Positions 1-9,532 are shown, counted from the stretch's first letter. The stretch is 64,000 nucleotides of DNA from Pseudomonas protegens (GCF_003363755.1 NZ_CP031396.1:1240001-1304000); one strand, 5' to 3'. Numbers and translations are program-made. Notes: generated by a model from the letters alone, not told the origin.

Positions 1-1881
1 ATCGCCCAGGGAGCCGGTCTTGATCAACTGACCCTTGCCTGGAACCACAGCGGCTTCGATCGTCAGCAACTCACCGCCTACCTGAGTCCAGGCCAGGCCG
101 GTCACTTGGCCGATCTGATCCTGCTGCTCGGCCAGGCCGTAGCGGAATTTACGCACGCCCAGGAAGTGTTCCAGCAGATCGGAAGTGACCTTAACAGAGA
201 AGCGTTTTTCCATCGCATGCTCTTTCACCGCCTTGCGGCAGACCTTGGCGATCTGGCGCTCCAGGCCCCGCACACCGGCTTCGCGGGTGTAGTAGCGGAT
301 GATGTCGCGAATCGCATCGGGGTCGAATTCCAGCTCGCCTTTCTTCAGTCCATTGGCCTGAATCTGCTTGGGCGACAGGTACTTGACCGCGATGTTGATC
401 TTCTCGTCCTCGGTGTAGCCAGGCAGACGAATCACCTCCATCCGGTCCAGCAATGCTGGAGGAATATTCATCGAGTTGGAGGTGCAAAGGAACATCACAT
501 CGGACAAGTCGTAATCAACTTCCAGATAATGATCGTTGAAGTTGTGGTTCTGCTCAGGGTCCAGAACCTCCAGCAACGCCGACGCCGGATCACCACGCAT
601 ATCACTGCCCATCTTGTCGATTTCGTCGAGCAGGAACAGCGGGTTGCGAACCCCAACCTTTGTCATCTTTTGAATCAATCTTCCTGGCATCGAACCGATG
701 TAAGTTCGACGATGCCCACGGATTTCCGCTTCATCACGTACGCCACCCAGCGCCATACGCACAAACTTACGGTTGGTCGCGTTGGCGATCGACTCCGCAA
801 GAGAGGTCTTACCTACCCCAGGAGGACCGACGAGGCACAGCACCGGACCACGAATCTTCTTCACGCGCTTTTGTACGGCGAGATATTCGAGAATCCGCTC
901 TTTGACCTCTTCCAGACCATAGTGATCGGCGTCGAGAATATCCTCGGCACGCGCCAGGTCGAGACGCACCTTGCTCTGGGCCTTCCAAGGCACTTGAACC
1001 AGCCAATCGATATAGGAGCGAACCACCGTAGCCTCGGCAGACATCGGCGACATCTGCTTGAGCTTGTTGAGCTCGGCCTGAGCTTTGGTCATCGCATCTT
1101 TTGGCAGGCCGGCGGCATCGATGCGCTTTTTCAGCTCTTCGATTTCATTGTGACCCTCATCACCATCGCCCAGCTCCTTTTGAATGGCCTTCATCTGCTC
1201 ATTCAGGTAGTACTCGCGCTGGCTGCGTTCCATTTGCTTTTTGACGCGGCCACGAATGCGCTTTTCAACTTGCAGCAGGTCGATCTCGGCGTCCAGCAAT
1301 GCCAGGACGTGCTCGACCCGAGCAGACAGATCAATGATCTCGAGGATTTCCTGTTTCTGCTCGATCTTCAACGCCATATGCGCGGCCATGGTATCCACCA
1401 GGCGGCTTGGCTCGTCGATACTGTTGAGGGAGGACAACACCTCGGCAGGAACTTTCTTGCCCAGTTGCACATATTGCTCAAACTGGGACAGCAGACTGCG
1501 AACAAACACCTCTGACTCACGATCAGGAGCATCTACTTCGTCAATCAGGGAGACTTCGGCACGGCAATGACCATCAACTTCACTGAAGCGTTCGACAGCG
1601 CCGCGTTGCTCGCCTTCAACCAACACCTTGACGGTGCCATCAGGCAACTTGAGCAACTGCAAGACAGTTGCAATGGTACCTACGCGATAGAGTGCATCTT
1701 CACCGGGATCGTCATCAGCAGGGTTTCTCTGTGCCAGCAAGAGAATCTGCTTGTCGCCCGTCATCGCTGCCTCGAGGGCTTCGATCGACTTCTCGCGCCC
1801 CACGAACAGCGGGATAACCATGTGCGGATAAACCACAACATCACGCAATGGCAGGAGAGGCAATTCGATGGTTGTCTTCAT
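1..1881 (-). CDS. lon: ATP-dependent Lon protease (C-terminus outside window)
   Basis: Cytosolic AAA+ serine protease that degrades damaged and regulatory proteins. The reverse strand reads without a stop from an ATG at 1879-1881 (MKTTIELPLLPLRDVVVYPH) to the left window edge, giving 627 codons of a family that is normally about 800 residues. The N-terminal substrate-binding domain and coiled coil are followed by the AAA+ module, with Walker A GPPGVGKTS at about residue 352 and Walker B FLLDEIDK near 415. The Ser-Lys protease domain lies beyond the window. AGAGG precedes the start. It follows clpX in the same direction but is separated by a terminator and has its own sigma-32-like promoter. 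Identity is secure; only completeness is unknown. Confidence 0.97.
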   Translation of the reverse strand, partial: MKTTIELPLLPLRDVVVYPHMVIPLFVGREKSIEALEAAMTGDKQILLLAQRNPADDDPGEDALYRVGTIATVLQLLKLPDGTVKVLVEGEQRGAVERFSEVDGHCRAEVSLIDEVDAPDRESEVFVRSLLSQFEQYVQLGKKVPAEVLSSLNSIDEPSRLVDTMAAHMALKIEQKQEILEIIDLSARVEHVLALLDAEIDLLQVEKRIRGRVKKQMERSQREYYLNEQMKAIQKELGDGDEGHNEIEELKKRIDAAGLPKDAMTKAQAELNKLKQMSPMSAEATVVRSYIDWLVQVPWKAQSKVRLDLARAEDILDADHYGLEEVKERILEYLAVQKRVKKIRGPVLCLVGPPGVGKTSLAESIANATNRKFVRMALGGVRDEAEIRGHRRTYIGSMPGRLIQKMTKVGVRNPLFLLDEIDKMGSDMRGDPASALLEVLDPEQNHNFNDHYLEVDYDLSDVMFLCTSNSMNIPPALLDRMEVIRLPGYTEDEKINIAVKYLSPKQIQANGLKKGELEFDPDAIRDIIRYYTREAGVRGLERQIAKVCRKAVKEHAMEKRFSVKVTSDLLEHFLGVRKFRYGLAEQQDQIGQVTGLAWTQVGGELLTIEAAVVPGKGQLIKTGSLGD

Positions 1882-1939
1882 GATTTCGCCTCTACGGCGG
1901 CCGTACGGCCGTAAACAGATGGAAGTAAGCTTGAAACCA

Positions 1940-1968
1940 AGATGGGGGCTGCCTGTAAAAAAAACAAG
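1940..1968 (-). promoter_or_regulatory. Sigma-32-like heat-shock promoter of lon
   Basis: On the reverse strand CTTGTTT (1962-1968) is followed after 13 nt by CCCCCATCT (1940-1948). This closely resembles the RpoH consensus CTTGAAA-N13/14-CCCCATNT. It lies about 60 nt upstream of the lon start, and lon is a known heat-shock regulon member in related bacteria. The assignment is by motif only. Confidence 0.6.
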
Positions 1969-2000
1969 CTTAAAGACAGCACTTTAAGACGCTAAAAGCA

Positions 2001-2020
2001 AAGGGGCCCGAAGGCCCCTT
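2001..2020 (-). terminator. Rho-independent terminator after clpX
   Basis: The perfect 8-bp inverted repeat AAGGGGCC/GGCCCCTT with a TTCG tetraloop on the reverse strand is followed by TGCTTTT. It sits 24 nt past the clpX stop and separates clpX transcription from lon. Confidence 0.8.
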
Positions 2021-2043
2021 CTTTCAATCCAACAGCGCGACGC

Positions 2044-3327
2044 TTACGCGTCTGGCGCCGCCTTGGCCGTCGGCTCACTGTTTTCATAGATGTACAGTGG
2101 CTGGGACTTGCCTTCAATGACGCTTTCATCGATCACTACTTTACTCACCTCGGATTGCGAGGGGATCTCGTACATAGTGTCGAGCAGAACACCTTCGAGA
2201 ATCGAACGCAGGCCACGAGCACCTGTCTTGCGCTCAAGTGCCCGCTTGGCGACTGACTTCAAGGCGTCAGTGCGGAACTCCAGATCAACACCTTCCATCT
2301 CGAACAACTTGGCGTACTGCTTGGTCAAGGCATTCTTCGGTTCAGTGAGGATCTGAATCAATGCAGCTTCATCCAACTCATCCAGGGTCGCCAGGACTGG
2401 CAGACGGCCAACGAACTCCGGGATCAGACCGAACTTGACCAAATCGTCAGGCTCGACTTCACGCAGGGACTCACCAACCTTCTTGCCCTCTTCCTTGCTA
2501 CGCACTTCAGCATTGAAACCAATGCCGCCACGGGTAGAGCGGTTTTGAATAACCTTTTCCAGCCCGGAGAACGCGCCACCACAGATGAACAGGATGTTAC
2601 GAGTATCGACTTGCAGGAATTCCTGCTGCGGGTGCTTGCGACCACCTTGTGGCGGAACGGAAGCAACCGTACCTTCAATCAACTTCAACAGGGCTTGCTG
2701 AACGCCTTCACCGGAAACATCCCGAGTAATCGAAGGGTTGTCAGACTTGCGGGAAATCTTATCGATTTCATCGATGTAGACGATGCCCATTTGAGCTTTT
2801 TCTACGTCGTAATCGCACTTCTGCAGCAACTTCTGAATGATGTTCTCGACATCCTCACCCACATAACCAGCTTCGGTCAGGGTGGTTGCATCGGCGATCG
2901 TGAACGGTACATTCAACAGACGGGCCAGGGTTTCCGCCAGCAGCGTCTTACCCGAACCTGTAGGGCCGATCAGCAAGATGTTGCTCTTACCAAGCTCGAC
3001 GTCGTCACTTTTCTTGTCACGCTGATTCAGGCGCTTGTAGTGGTTGTACACCGCTACAGCTAGAACCTTTTTTGCACGTTCCTGACCAATCACGTATTGA
3101 TCAAGGATGCCGCTGATTTCTTTAGGCGAAGGCAATTTATGCGCGCTGCTCTCGGCCTGTGCTTCCTGCACCTCCTCACGGATGATGTCATTGCACAAGT
3201 CGACGCACTCGTCGCAGATAAAGACCGAGGGGCCGGCAATCAATTTGCGTACTTCATGCTGGCTTTTGCCACAGAAGGAGCAATAAAGCAGTTTGCCGTT
3301 GTCCTCGCCGTTGCGGGTGTCAGTCAT
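2044..3327 (-). CDS. clpX: ClpX, AAA+ unfoldase subunit of ClpXP
   Basis: Hexameric unfoldase that recognises tagged substrates and feeds them into ClpP. The 427-residue product starts at [12 protein letters not shown]; an upstream in-frame extension of 11 codons is ignored because family members begin here. The N-terminal zinc-binding domain carries Cys16, Cys19, Cys38 and Cys41. Walker A GPTGSGKT is at 121-128, followed by Walker B VYIDEIDK and the conserved RSTRGGIGF segment. It lies downstream of clpP in the same direction, with a hairpin between the genes, so it is probably cotranscribed at a reduced level. Confidence 0.98.
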   Translation of the reverse strand: MTDTRNGEDNGKLLYCSFCGKSQHEVRKLIAGPSVFICDECVDLCNDIIREEVQEAQAESSAHKLPSPKEISGILDQYVIGQERAKKVLAVAVYNHYKRLNQRDKKSDDVELGKSNILLIGPTGSGKTLLAETLARLLNVPFTIADATTLTEAGYVGEDVENIIQKLLQKCDYDVEKAQMGIVYIDEIDKISRKSDNPSITRDVSGEGVQQALLKLIEGTVASVPPQGGRKHPQQEFLQVDTRNILFICGGAFSGLEKVIQNRSTRGGIGFNAEVRSKEEGKKVGESLREVEPDDLVKFGLIPEFVGRLPVLATLDELDEAALIQILTEPKNALTKQYAKLFEMEGVDLEFRTDALKSVAKRALERKTGARGLRSILEGVLLDTMYEIPSQSEVSKVVIDESVIEGKSQPLYIYENSEPTAKAAPDA

Positions 3328-3375
3328 TCGTTCGATCCAAATCCGATAGGCTTGCAACACAAGATGAAGGCTATT

Positions 3376-3395
3376 GCGGGCTTTTTCAAGCCCGC
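3376..3395 (-). terminator. Intercistronic hairpin between clpP and clpX
   Basis: An 8-bp perfect stem GCGGGCTT/AAGCCCGC with a 4-nt loop lies about 50 nt before the clpX start. No U-tract follows on the reverse strand, so it looks like an attenuating or mRNA-stabilising hairpin rather than a full terminator. Confidence 0.5.
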
Positions 3396-3439
3396 CACTG
3401 ATCAGAACAACTGACCAAGCCTATTTTGAGCTGCTTATT

Positions 3440-4075
3440 TTAAGCGGGGCGTTGGTTGATTACTTCATCGATCAACCCGTACTCACGCGCTGCTTCGGCG
3501 CTCATGAAGTTATCACGATTGGTATCGCGCTCGATTTCTTCCAGAGTGCGTCCGCTATGCTTGGCCATCAGCGTGTTGAGACGCTCACGGATGAAGAGGA
3601 TTTCCTTGGCATGGATTTCTATATCCGACGCTTGGCCTTGGAAACCGCCCAGGGGCTGGTGAATCATCACTCGGGAGTTTGGCAGGCAGAAACGTTTGCC
3701 AGGGGCACCGGCCGTCAGCAAGAAGGCACCCATGCTGCATGCCTGACCAATACAGGTGGTTGAAACGTTAGGCTTGATGAACTGCATGGTGTCGTAGATC
3801 GACATGCCAGCCGTTACCGAGCCGCCCGGGGAGTTGATATAGAGATGGATGTCCTTGTCCGGGTTTTCCGCTTCAAGGAATAGCAGTTGCGCACAAATCA
3901 GGTTGGCCATGTAGTCTTCTACAGGACCTACCAGAAAGATCACTCGCTCCTTGAGGAGGCGCGAGTAGATGTCGTAGGCGCGCTCGCCACGAGCGGACTG
4001 CTCGACAACCATCGGGACCAGGCCGCCTGCGGCCTGGATATCAGAGTTCTGCTGAATATAAGAATTACGGAACAT
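3440..4075 (-). CDS. clpP: ClpP, proteolytic subunit of Clp protease
   Basis: Serine peptidase that forms the tetradecameric degradation chamber used by ClpX and ClpA. The 211-residue product has the full catalytic triad: Ser114 in GQACSMGAF, His139 in VMIHQPLGG and Asp188 in [11 protein letters not shown] short N-terminal propeptide is expected from the family. Downstream of tig and upstream of clpX, it belongs to the conserved tig-clpP-clpX-lon proteostasis block. Confidence 0.98.
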   Translation of the reverse strand: MFRNSYIQQNSDIQAAGGLVPMVVEQSARGERAYDIYSRLLKERVIFLVGPVEDYMANLICAQLLFLEAENPDKDIHLYINSPGGSVTAGMSIYDTMQFIKPNVSTTCIGQACSMGAFLLTAGAPGKRFCLPNSRVMIHQPLGGFQGQASDIEIHAKEILFIRERLNTLMAKHSGRTLEEIERDTNRDNFMSAEAAREYGLIDEVINQRPA

Positions 4076-4114
4076 GCTCTGCAGTCACTCCCAAATAGTC
4101 ACGTCTTGAATACG

Positions 4115-4142
4115 CATAAGCCAGCGCGAAGGCTGGCTTATG
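4115..4142 (-). terminator. Hairpin between tig and clpP
   Basis: A perfect 11-bp inverted repeat CATAAGCCAGC/GCTGGCTTATG with a 6-nt loop lies just after the tig stop. There is no clear U-tract. It is probably a partial terminator or processing site between tig and clpP. Confidence 0.55.
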
Positions 4143-4167
4143 GTGTGTGCTTCGAACGAGAAGAAAA

Positions 4168-5478
4168 TCAGTCGGCTTGAGGTGCTTCTACCGGCTTGAC
4201 CGCTTCTTCGTAAGAGACCGATTTGTCGGTCACGCTAGCTTTCTGCAGAACAGTATCCACAACTTGTTCTTCCAGCACAACCGAACGGACTTCGTTCAAT
4301 TGCTGCTCGTTCTTGTAGTACCAGGACACGACCTGCTCAGGCTCCTGGTAAGCCGAAGCCATTTCCTGAATCAGCTCGCGAACGCGGTCTTCATCAGGCT
4401 TCAGATCGAATTGCTTAACAACTTCAGCAACGATCAGGCCCAGCACTACACGGCGCTTGGCTTGCTCTTCGAACAGCTCGGCAGGCAGCTGATCCGGCTT
4501 GATGTTGCCACCGAATTGCTGGACAGCCTGAACACGCAGACGATTAACTTCGTTGTCCAGCAGCGCCTTTGGCACTTCGATCGGGTTGGAGGCCAACAGA
4601 CCGTCCATTACCTGATTCTTCACCTTGGACTTGATGGCCTGACGCAGCTCACGCTCCATGTTCTTGCGAACTTCGGCACGGAAACCTTCCAGGCCGGCTT
4701 CCTTGATACCGAATTGAGCAAAGAACTCTTCAGTCAGCTCAGGCAGCTTAGGCTCGGAAACGCTGTTAACAGTCACGGTGAACTCGGCAGCCTTGTTGGC
4801 CAGATCCAGGTTCTGATAGTTCTCAGGGAAGGTCAGGTTCAGGACACGCTCTTCACCAGCCTTGGCGCCAACCAGACCGTCTTCGAAGCCAGGGATCATG
4901 CGGCCAGAGCCCAGTACCAACTGAGTGCCTTTAGCCGAACCGCCTGCAAAAGCTTCACCGTCAACCTTACCCACGAAGTCGATGTTCAGTTGATCATCGT
5001 TCTGCGCAGCGCGATCAACAACTTCAAAGCGAACATTCTGCTTACGCAGGATCTCCAGCATGTTGTCCAGATCAGCATCAGCTACGTCAGCGCTCAGACG
5101 CTCAACAGCGATGCTTTCGAAACCAGCAACCGTGAACTCTGGGAAGACTTCGAAAGTGGCAACATATTCCAGATCCTTGCCCTTCTCCAACACCTTAGGC
5201 TCGACCGAAGGAGCGCCAGCTGGGTTCAGCTTCTGCTCAACAACGGCCTCATAGAAGGAAGCCTGGATCACATCACCCACTGCTTCTTGACGCGCATCAG
5301 CCTCATAACGCTGACGAATCACGCTCATTGGAACCTTGCCAGGACGGAAGCCCGCAATTTTGGCCTTTTGGGCAGTCTGCTGCAGACGCTTGTTGACCTG
5401 GCTCTCGATGCGCTCAGCCGGCACGGTGATGCTCATGCGGCGCTCAAGAGCAGAAGTATTTTCAACAGAAACTTGCAT
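4168..5478 (-). CDS. tig: Trigger factor, ribosome-associated chaperone/PPIase
   Basis: Binds the ribosomal exit tunnel and folds nascent chains. The 436-residue product starts at [14 protein letters not shown]; a 20-codon upstream in-frame extension is unlikely because the family begins at this sequence. The N-terminal ribosome-binding domain (about 1-145) contains the conserved GFRPGKVP. The FKBP-type domain (about 150-245) includes [14 protein letters not shown], and a helical C-terminal chaperone domain follows. It is the first protein gene of the leftward proteostasis block, downstream of the tRNA operon terminator, so it should have its own promoter in 5479-5821. Confidence 0.98.
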   Translation of the reverse strand: MQVSVENTSALERRMSITVPAERIESQVNKRLQQTAQKAKIAGFRPGKVPMSVIRQRYEADARQEAVGDVIQASFYEAVVEQKLNPAGAPSVEPKVLEKGKDLEYVATFEVFPEFTVAGFESIAVERLSADVADADLDNMLEILRKQNVRFEVVDRAAQNDDQLNIDFVGKVDGEAFAGGSAKGTQLVLGSGRMIPGFEDGLVGAKAGEERVLNLTFPENYQNLDLANKAAEFTVTVNSVSEPKLPELTEEFFAQFGIKEAGLEGFRAEVRKNMERELRQAIKSKVKNQVMDGLLASNPIEVPKALLDNEVNRLRVQAVQQFGGNIKPDQLPAELFEEQAKRRVVLGLIVAEVVKQFDLKPDEDRVRELIQEMASAYQEPEQVVSWYYKNEQQLNEVRSVVLEEQVVDTVLQKASVTDKSVSYEEAVKPVEAPQAD

Positions 5479-5821
5479 GGATATTCCTCGTTGCACAGAC
5501 GTTAGCCGGCCGTTTTCCGACCCCAGAATCAAGGGCATGCATTCTAGTGGGTCAAACTCAAGAAGTCACCCTACTGAAAACGGGTAAAAAACGGCCGACA
5601 ATGTGAAGGCGAGGACAAAGGATTGAGCCTCGCCATGAGAGCAAATACTACGAATCCAACCAGAGCCTCTACACCAACCCTTCTATATATAGAAGGAGCC
5701 GGCCAGAGCTTCCCTGACATACACCAACCAATAGCCAAGATCCCAGCATCCAGCGACCAAAGGCCAACCATTGCCCAACCCAGCCGCCCCACTGTGCGTG
5801 GAAACACCAGACATATCGGAC
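5479..5821. other. tig upstream region with an 18-bp palindrome
   Basis: No credible gene was found in this stretch. It contains the perfect palindrome CCTTCTATATATAGAAGG at 5679-5696, about 200 nt upstream of tig. A GGCCGTTTT block near 5510 also reads as an inverted copy of AAAACGGCC near 5590. These are candidate regulatory elements for tig. The short ORFs on both strands lack ribosome-binding sites and family resemblance. Confidence 0.5.
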
Positions 5822-5864
5822 CCAAAAACGAAAACGGCGCAGCCCTTTTCAGGTGCTGCGCCGT
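5822..5864 (-). terminator. Rho-independent terminator of the tRNA operon
   Basis: On the reverse strand ACGGCGCAGC/GCTGCGCCGT (5834-5843 with 5855-5864) forms a 10-bp stem, followed by TTTCGTTTTTGGG. This is a strong intrinsic terminator directly after tRNA-Leu. Confidence 0.85.
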
Positions 5865-5890
5865 AATCTGCTATTAACTAGCTACTTTAT

Positions 5891-5975
5891 TGGTGCGGAC
5901 GAAGAGACTCGAACTCTTACACCTTGCGGCGCTGGAACCTAAATCCAGTGTGTCTACCAATTCCACCACGTCCGC
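5891..5975 (-). tRNA. tRNA-Leu (anticodon UAG)
   Basis: The 85-nt reverse-strand sequence folds as a class II tRNA with acceptor GCGGACG/CGTCCGC, an encoded CCA, a T-arm with GTTCGAGTC, a long variable arm and an anticodon loop TTTAGGT read as UAG. It is the last of three tRNAs transcribed leftward. Confidence 0.95.
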
Positions 5976-5994
5976 TTAACAATCTTTTAAAGCA

Positions 5995-6023
5995 AAGGCG
6001 CCAGACTATTAATCTGGCGCCTT
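5995..6023 (-). terminator. Hairpin between tRNA-His and tRNA-Leu
   Basis: A perfect 11-bp stem AAGGCGCCAGA/TCTGGCGCCTT with a 7-nt loop, followed on the reverse strand by TTTGCTTT, lies inside the tRNA operon. It resembles an intrinsic terminator or a processing stem and could lower tRNA-Leu output relative to the upstream tRNAs. Confidence 0.5.
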
Positions 6024-6032
6024 CTTCGAATA

Positions 6033-6108
6033 TGGGGTGGACGATGGGGATCGAACCCACGACAACAGGAGTCACAATCCTGTGCTCTACCAACTGAGCT
6101 ACGCCCAC
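6033..6108 (-). tRNA. tRNA-His (anticodon GUG)
   Basis: Reverse-strand cloverleaf with acceptor GTGGGCG/CGTCCAC, discriminator C, encoded CCA, D-arm TAGCTCAGTTGG and anticodon loop TTGTGAC (GUG). The base at 6109 supplies the extra G(-1) characteristic of tRNA-His. Confidence 0.95.
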
Positions 6109-6140
6109 CATATTGCGTTACTTGTGCCAAAGCTGCCTAA

Positions 6141-6217
6141 TGGCGCACCCGGCAGGACTCGAACCTGCGACCATCCGCTTAGAAGGCGGATGCTCTATCC
6201 AGCTGAGCTACGGGCGC
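6141..6217 (-). tRNA. tRNA-Arg (anticodon UCU)
   Basis: A 77-nt reverse-strand cloverleaf with acceptor GCGCCCG, D-arm TAGCTCAGCTGG, anticodon loop CTTCTAA (UCU), T-arm GGTTCGAGTCC and encoded CCA. It is the first tRNA after the promoter at 6339-6365. Confidence 0.95.
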
Positions 6218-6338
6218 CTTATTAATCTGTATTCTTTAACGATTACAAACTAATTGCTTTCAGTCGTTATGAGCTAAACATCAACTCTGCCCGACTTTCT
6301 TAACCAGTGCTAGGCTGTGCCCGACAAGTGCGACGAAT

Positions 6339-6365
6339 GTTATAGGCGAGCCTTTAGGTCGTCAA
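6339..6365 (-). promoter_or_regulatory. Sigma-70 promoter of the tRNA operon
   Basis: On the reverse strand TTGACG (6360-6365) and TATAAC (6339-6344) are spaced by 15 nt, about 120 nt upstream of tRNA-Arg. The strong -35 element and short spacer are plausible for a stable-RNA promoter. Assigned by motif. Confidence 0.6.
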
Positions 6366-6497
6366 CTCTTTTTTGAAAAAAATTCATTTAATTAAAGGAG
6401 TTAGGGGAATTTGCAGACCAAGCGCCTTTGCCCTCACGTTCCGACATGCGAGAATACGTTCTCTTTTTCTCTCCCTCTCGATGGTTAATCACGCGTC

Positions 6498-7352
6498 ATG
6501 ACTGCACAACTAATCGACGGCAAAGCGATCGCCGCTAGCCTGCGCCAGCAGATCGCCAAACGTGTCGCCGAGCGTCGCCAGCAAGGCCTGCGTACTCCGG
6601 GCCTCGCGGTGATTCTGGTCGGCAGCGACCCGGCCTCTCAGGTTTATGTCTCGCACAAGCGTAAAGACTGCGAAGAGGTCGGCTTCCTTTCACAAGCCTA
6701 TGACTTGCCCGCCGACACCACTCAAGAAGCACTGGCGGGCTTGATTGATCGCCTCAATGATGACCCGAACATCGACGGTGTCCTGCTACAGCTGCCACTT
6801 CCTGAGCACCTGGATGCCTCTCTACTACTAGAACGCATTCGTCCGGACAAAGACGTGGATGGATTCCATCCTTACAACGTCGGTCGTTTGGCCCAACGCA
6901 TTCCCCTGCTACGCCCCTGCACTCCCAAAGGCATCATGACCCTGCTGGAAAGCACCGGTGCCGACCTGTATGGCATGGATGCAGTCGTGGTCGGCGCATC
7001 CAACATCGTTGGGCGCCCGATGGCCATGGAGTTGCTGCTGGCTGGCTGCACCGTGACCGTCACTCACCGCTTCACCAAGGATCTGGCTGGCCATGTCGGC
7101 CGTGCCGACCTGGTTGTCGTTGCTGCTGGCAAGCCAGGCCTGGTCAAGGGCGAGTGGATCAAGGAAGGCGCTATCGTCATCGACGTCGGCATCAATCGCC
7201 AGGAAGACGGCAAGCTGGTGGGCGACGTGGTTTATGAAACCGCCCTGCCCCGCGCGGGCTGGATCACTCCAGTGCCTGGTGGCGTAGGCCCCATGACCCG
7301 CGCCTGCCTGCTGGAAAACACCCTGTACGCCGCAGAATCGCTGCACAGCTGA
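6498..7352 (+). CDS. folD: FolD, methylene-THF dehydrogenase/cyclohydrolase
   Basis: Bifunctional cytosolic enzyme interconverting 5,10-methylene-THF, methenyl-THF and 10-formyl-THF for one-carbon metabolism. The 284 residues are full length. Family signatures visible are [13 protein letters not shown] with the catalytic Tyr/Lys, the QLPLPEH segment, [13 protein letters not shown], the NADP-binding [13 protein letters not shown] and the C-terminal [11 protein letters not shown]. It is transcribed away from the tRNA operon as a single gene ending in a strong terminator. Confidence 0.98.
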   Translation: MTAQLIDGKAIAASLRQQIAKRVAERRQQGLRTPGLAVILVGSDPASQVYVSHKRKDCEEVGFLSQAYDLPADTTQEALAGLIDRLNDDPNIDGVLLQLPLPEHLDASLLLERIRPDKDVDGFHPYNVGRLAQRIPLLRPCTPKGIMTLLESTGADLYGMDAVVVGASNIVGRPMAMELLLAGCTVTVTHRFTKDLAGHVGRADLVVVAAGKPGLVKGEWIKEGAIVIDVGINRQEDGKLVGDVVYETALPRAGWITPVPGGVGPMTRACLLENTLYAAESLHS

Positions 7353-7371
7353 GTTTTCGACAGCGCACAAA

Positions 7372-7396
7372 AACCCGCCAATGGCGGGTTTTTTTA
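7372..7396 (+). terminator. Rho-independent terminator of folD
   Basis: The AACCCGCC/GGCGGGTT stem with a 3-nt loop runs straight into a T-tract, about 20 nt after the folD stop. Confidence 0.9.
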
Positions 7397-7644
7397 TGCG
7401 CCAACGTTACAACACCACAGCGCTCTTTATCGCCCCTGAATCTTAGCGTTCAGGATCGCACTCAGCCTATTCTGAAACCGCAGTAGCACTCAGGAAAAAA
7501 CGGTGTTTTTTCTTGGTTTTTAAGGGTTTTCGACTGACCACTGAAGAACAATCGACAGTTCTTCAGCCATACTCATAAAATGTAACGCTTTTCCGAAAAA
7601 GCCCGTTGCCAAACGGCATATCCATTATTATCGAGTCCGCCCGC

Positions 7645-8583
7645 GTGAAAATTCGTCTCTCCATCCTCAGCTTATTGTTTGCTGTGTCCGGCACCTTGAT
7701 CGCGCACAGCGTCGACGCCAGCGAAACCACCGCGGCGCCAAGAGACACTTCACAATTGCATATTGCATCCGGCAGCGCGCTGCTGCTGGACCTGCAAACC
7801 AACAAAGTCATCTATTCCAGCAATCCGGACGTCGTGGTGCCCATCGCTTCGGTGACCAAACTGATGACCGCCATGGTGGTTCTGGACGCCAAGCTGCCGC
7901 TGGACGAACACATCTCCATGAACATCAGCGACACCCCAGAAATGAAGGGCGTGTTCTCCCGGGTCAAGCTCAAAAGCGAACTAAGCCGTCGAGACACCCT
8001 ACTGATTGCCCTGATGTCCTCGGAAAACCGCGCCGCGGCCAGCCTGGCCCATCATTACCCGGGAGGCTATCCGGCCTTCATCGCCGCGATGAACGCCAAG
8101 GCCAAGTCACTGGGAATGACCCACACCCGCTATGTGGAACCCACCGGCCTGTCGATCCATAACGTTTCCACGGCTCGCGACCTGAGCAAATTGCTGGTGG
8201 CTGCCCGCAAGTACCCTCTACTGAGCGAGCTGAGTACCACCAAGGAAAAGACCGTGGCATTCCGCAAGCCCAACTACACCCTGGGCTTTCGCAACACCAA
8301 CCACCTGGTCAACAAGGAGAAATGGGACATCAAGATCACCAAGACCGGCTTCACCAATCAAGCCGGTCACTGCCTGGTGCTGGTCACCAGCATGGGCAAT
8401 CGCCCGGTAGCCCTGGTGATTCTCGATGCCTTCGGCAAGTACACCCACTTCGCTGACGCCAGCCGCATCCGCAACTGGGTAGAAACCGGCAAGAGCGGCT
8501 CGGTACCGGACGTTGCCTTGCGCTACAAGGCCGATAAGAACCTCAAGAACCGCCAGACTGCAGCCCCTCAGGCCTCGCACTGA
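7645..8583 (+). CDS. pbpG: D-alanyl-D-alanine endopeptidase (PBP7 type)
   Basis: Periplasmic low-molecular-weight penicillin-binding protein that cleaves D-Ala-meso-DAP crosslinks in peptidoglycan. The GTG at 7645 is chosen because it places a signal peptide directly at the N-terminus ([15 protein letters not shown]); a TTG at 7606 would add 13 residues. Active-site motifs are SVTK (Ser69), SSEN and KTG in ITKTGFTN. The length of 312 residues fits PBP7. The gene has no cotranscribed neighbour and ends in a long hairpin shared with the convergent gene. Confidence 0.93.
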   Translation: MKIRLSILSLLFAVSGTLIAHSVDASETTAAPRDTSQLHIASGSALLLDLQTNKVIYSSNPDVVVPIASVTKLMTAMVVLDAKLPLDEHISMNISDTPEMKGVFSRVKLKSELSRRDTLLIALMSSENRAAASLAHHYPGGYPAFIAAMNAKAKSLGMTHTRYVEPTGLSIHNVSTARDLSKLLVAARKYPLLSELSTTKEKTVAFRKPNYTLGFRNTNHLVNKEKWDIKITKTGFTNQAGHCLVLVTSMGNRPVALVILDAFGKYTHFADASRIRNWVETGKSGSVPDVALRYKADKNLKNRQTAAPQASH

Positions 8584-8592
8584 TACTCAAGC

Positions 8593-8624
8593 ACAACAAC
8601 GGCGCCCAATGGCGCCGTTGTTGT
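8593..8624. terminator. Bidirectional hairpin between pbpG and the C39-like gene
   Basis: A perfect 14-bp stem ACAACAACGGCGCC/GGCGCCGTTGTTGT with a 4-nt loop lies between two convergent genes. The T-rich 3' arm serves both orientations. Confidence 0.75.
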
Positions 8625-8633
8625 CTGCAGGCT

Positions 8634-9311
8634 TCAGTGGCTATCGAGCGCTTTGCTGGCCCTGGCTGCTGCTTGCTCCTGACCGGCCTGCCCCAGTTCA
8701 TCGGCGGCTTTCAACCAGCGCTGGCGATCGACCTTGGCTGGCAACTGGTTGGGCGCCTGAATCAATACCGCAAAGCTCCCGGCGCTCTTCCAGGACGACT
8801 CGAACTCACGAAAGCTCATCAGTTGCCGACGGCTTTTCGCTCCACGCAGCAACACGGTTTGCTTGTCCCGGTTGTAGCCAGCCAACACCGCATAACGCGG
8901 CTCAGCCCAGAACGTCGAACCTTCGGTAAAGCGCACCAGTACCGGATAACCTGCCGCCACCTGGGTCAGCAGGGACGCTAGATGATCGTCCAGGGGATAG
9001 ACCACCATCCCGTACTCACGCGCCAGGCTTAGCATGTTCTGCTGCAATTGCGCCTCGGCGCCAGGCAGGTGCAAGGGTTTGTCCAACAACCCCGGAGTAA
9101 TCACGATGCCCTGTTGCGACAGCATGCCAGCCAAGGCTCCGGGGCCACTTTGATACATCTCTCCACGGAAAAACGGCACGCTGTTGAGCTCTACCCGCTC
9201 CGGCAAGCGCTGGATCTCGGGTTGCACGCTGCCGGCACAACCGACCAGGCTCAAGACACAGGCGCTGACCAGCAACGCCGCTCGAAATCGAGGAAATACC
9301 CGCACCATCAT
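8634..9311 (-). CDS. Lipoprotein with a degenerate peptidase-C39 fold
   Basis: A 225-residue predicted lipoprotein with lipobox LVGC (Cys25). The central region matches the C39-like double-glycine peptidase fold, but the nucleophile motif that normally reads QCGPAAL is QSGPGAL here (Ser55, codon AGT). The HYAVVxGY motif is RYAVLAGYN (Arg139, codon CGT). Each change is one base from the catalytic codon, so classical thiol-protease activity is unlikely. The C-terminus is helical and Ala-rich, possibly one TPR-like hairpin. It may bind peptides or act as a scaffold. Two adjacent ATGs (9311, 9308) are equally possible starts. Confidence 0.85.
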   Translation of the reverse strand: MMVRVFPRFRAALLVSACVLSLVGCAGSVQPEIQRLPERVELNSVPFFRGEMYQSGPGALAGMLSQQGIVITPGLLDKPLHLPGAEAQLQQNMLSLAREYGMVVYPLDDHLASLLTQVAAGYPVLVRFTEGSTFWAEPRYAVLAGYNRDKQTVLLRGAKSRRQLMSFREFESSWKSAGSFAVLIQAPNQLPAKVDRQRWLKAADELGQAGQEQAAARASKALDSH

Positions 9312-9532
9312 CGCTCTCTATATTCAAACGCCGGACGACCCGGTCCCGGCTGGGGCCTTGATCATAGGGCCCTCACGGGCGAGGGTATAGCGTTAGGCGG
9401 CAGTTAATTGAAAACCATAGAGCGAAGTGTTCGAAGACTCTCGACTATTGGTCAATAGCCTGAAACACAGAGACTACTAGACTAACCATTGGTAAGAGTG
9501 TGTGCCCTGGACAGGGCATCAAGGAGGCACTT

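Noticed and set aside
106..1515. Long forward-strand ORF of 469 codons opposite lon
   Set aside because: It is an antisense shadow of the conserved lon frame; it has no ribosome-binding site and its composition is that of a reversed coding sequence.
5571..5877. Two overlapping 84-codon ORFs on opposite strands between tig and tRNA-Leu
   Set aside because: Neither has a Shine-Dalgarno or recognisable fold; one ends within and the other crosses the tRNA-operon terminator.
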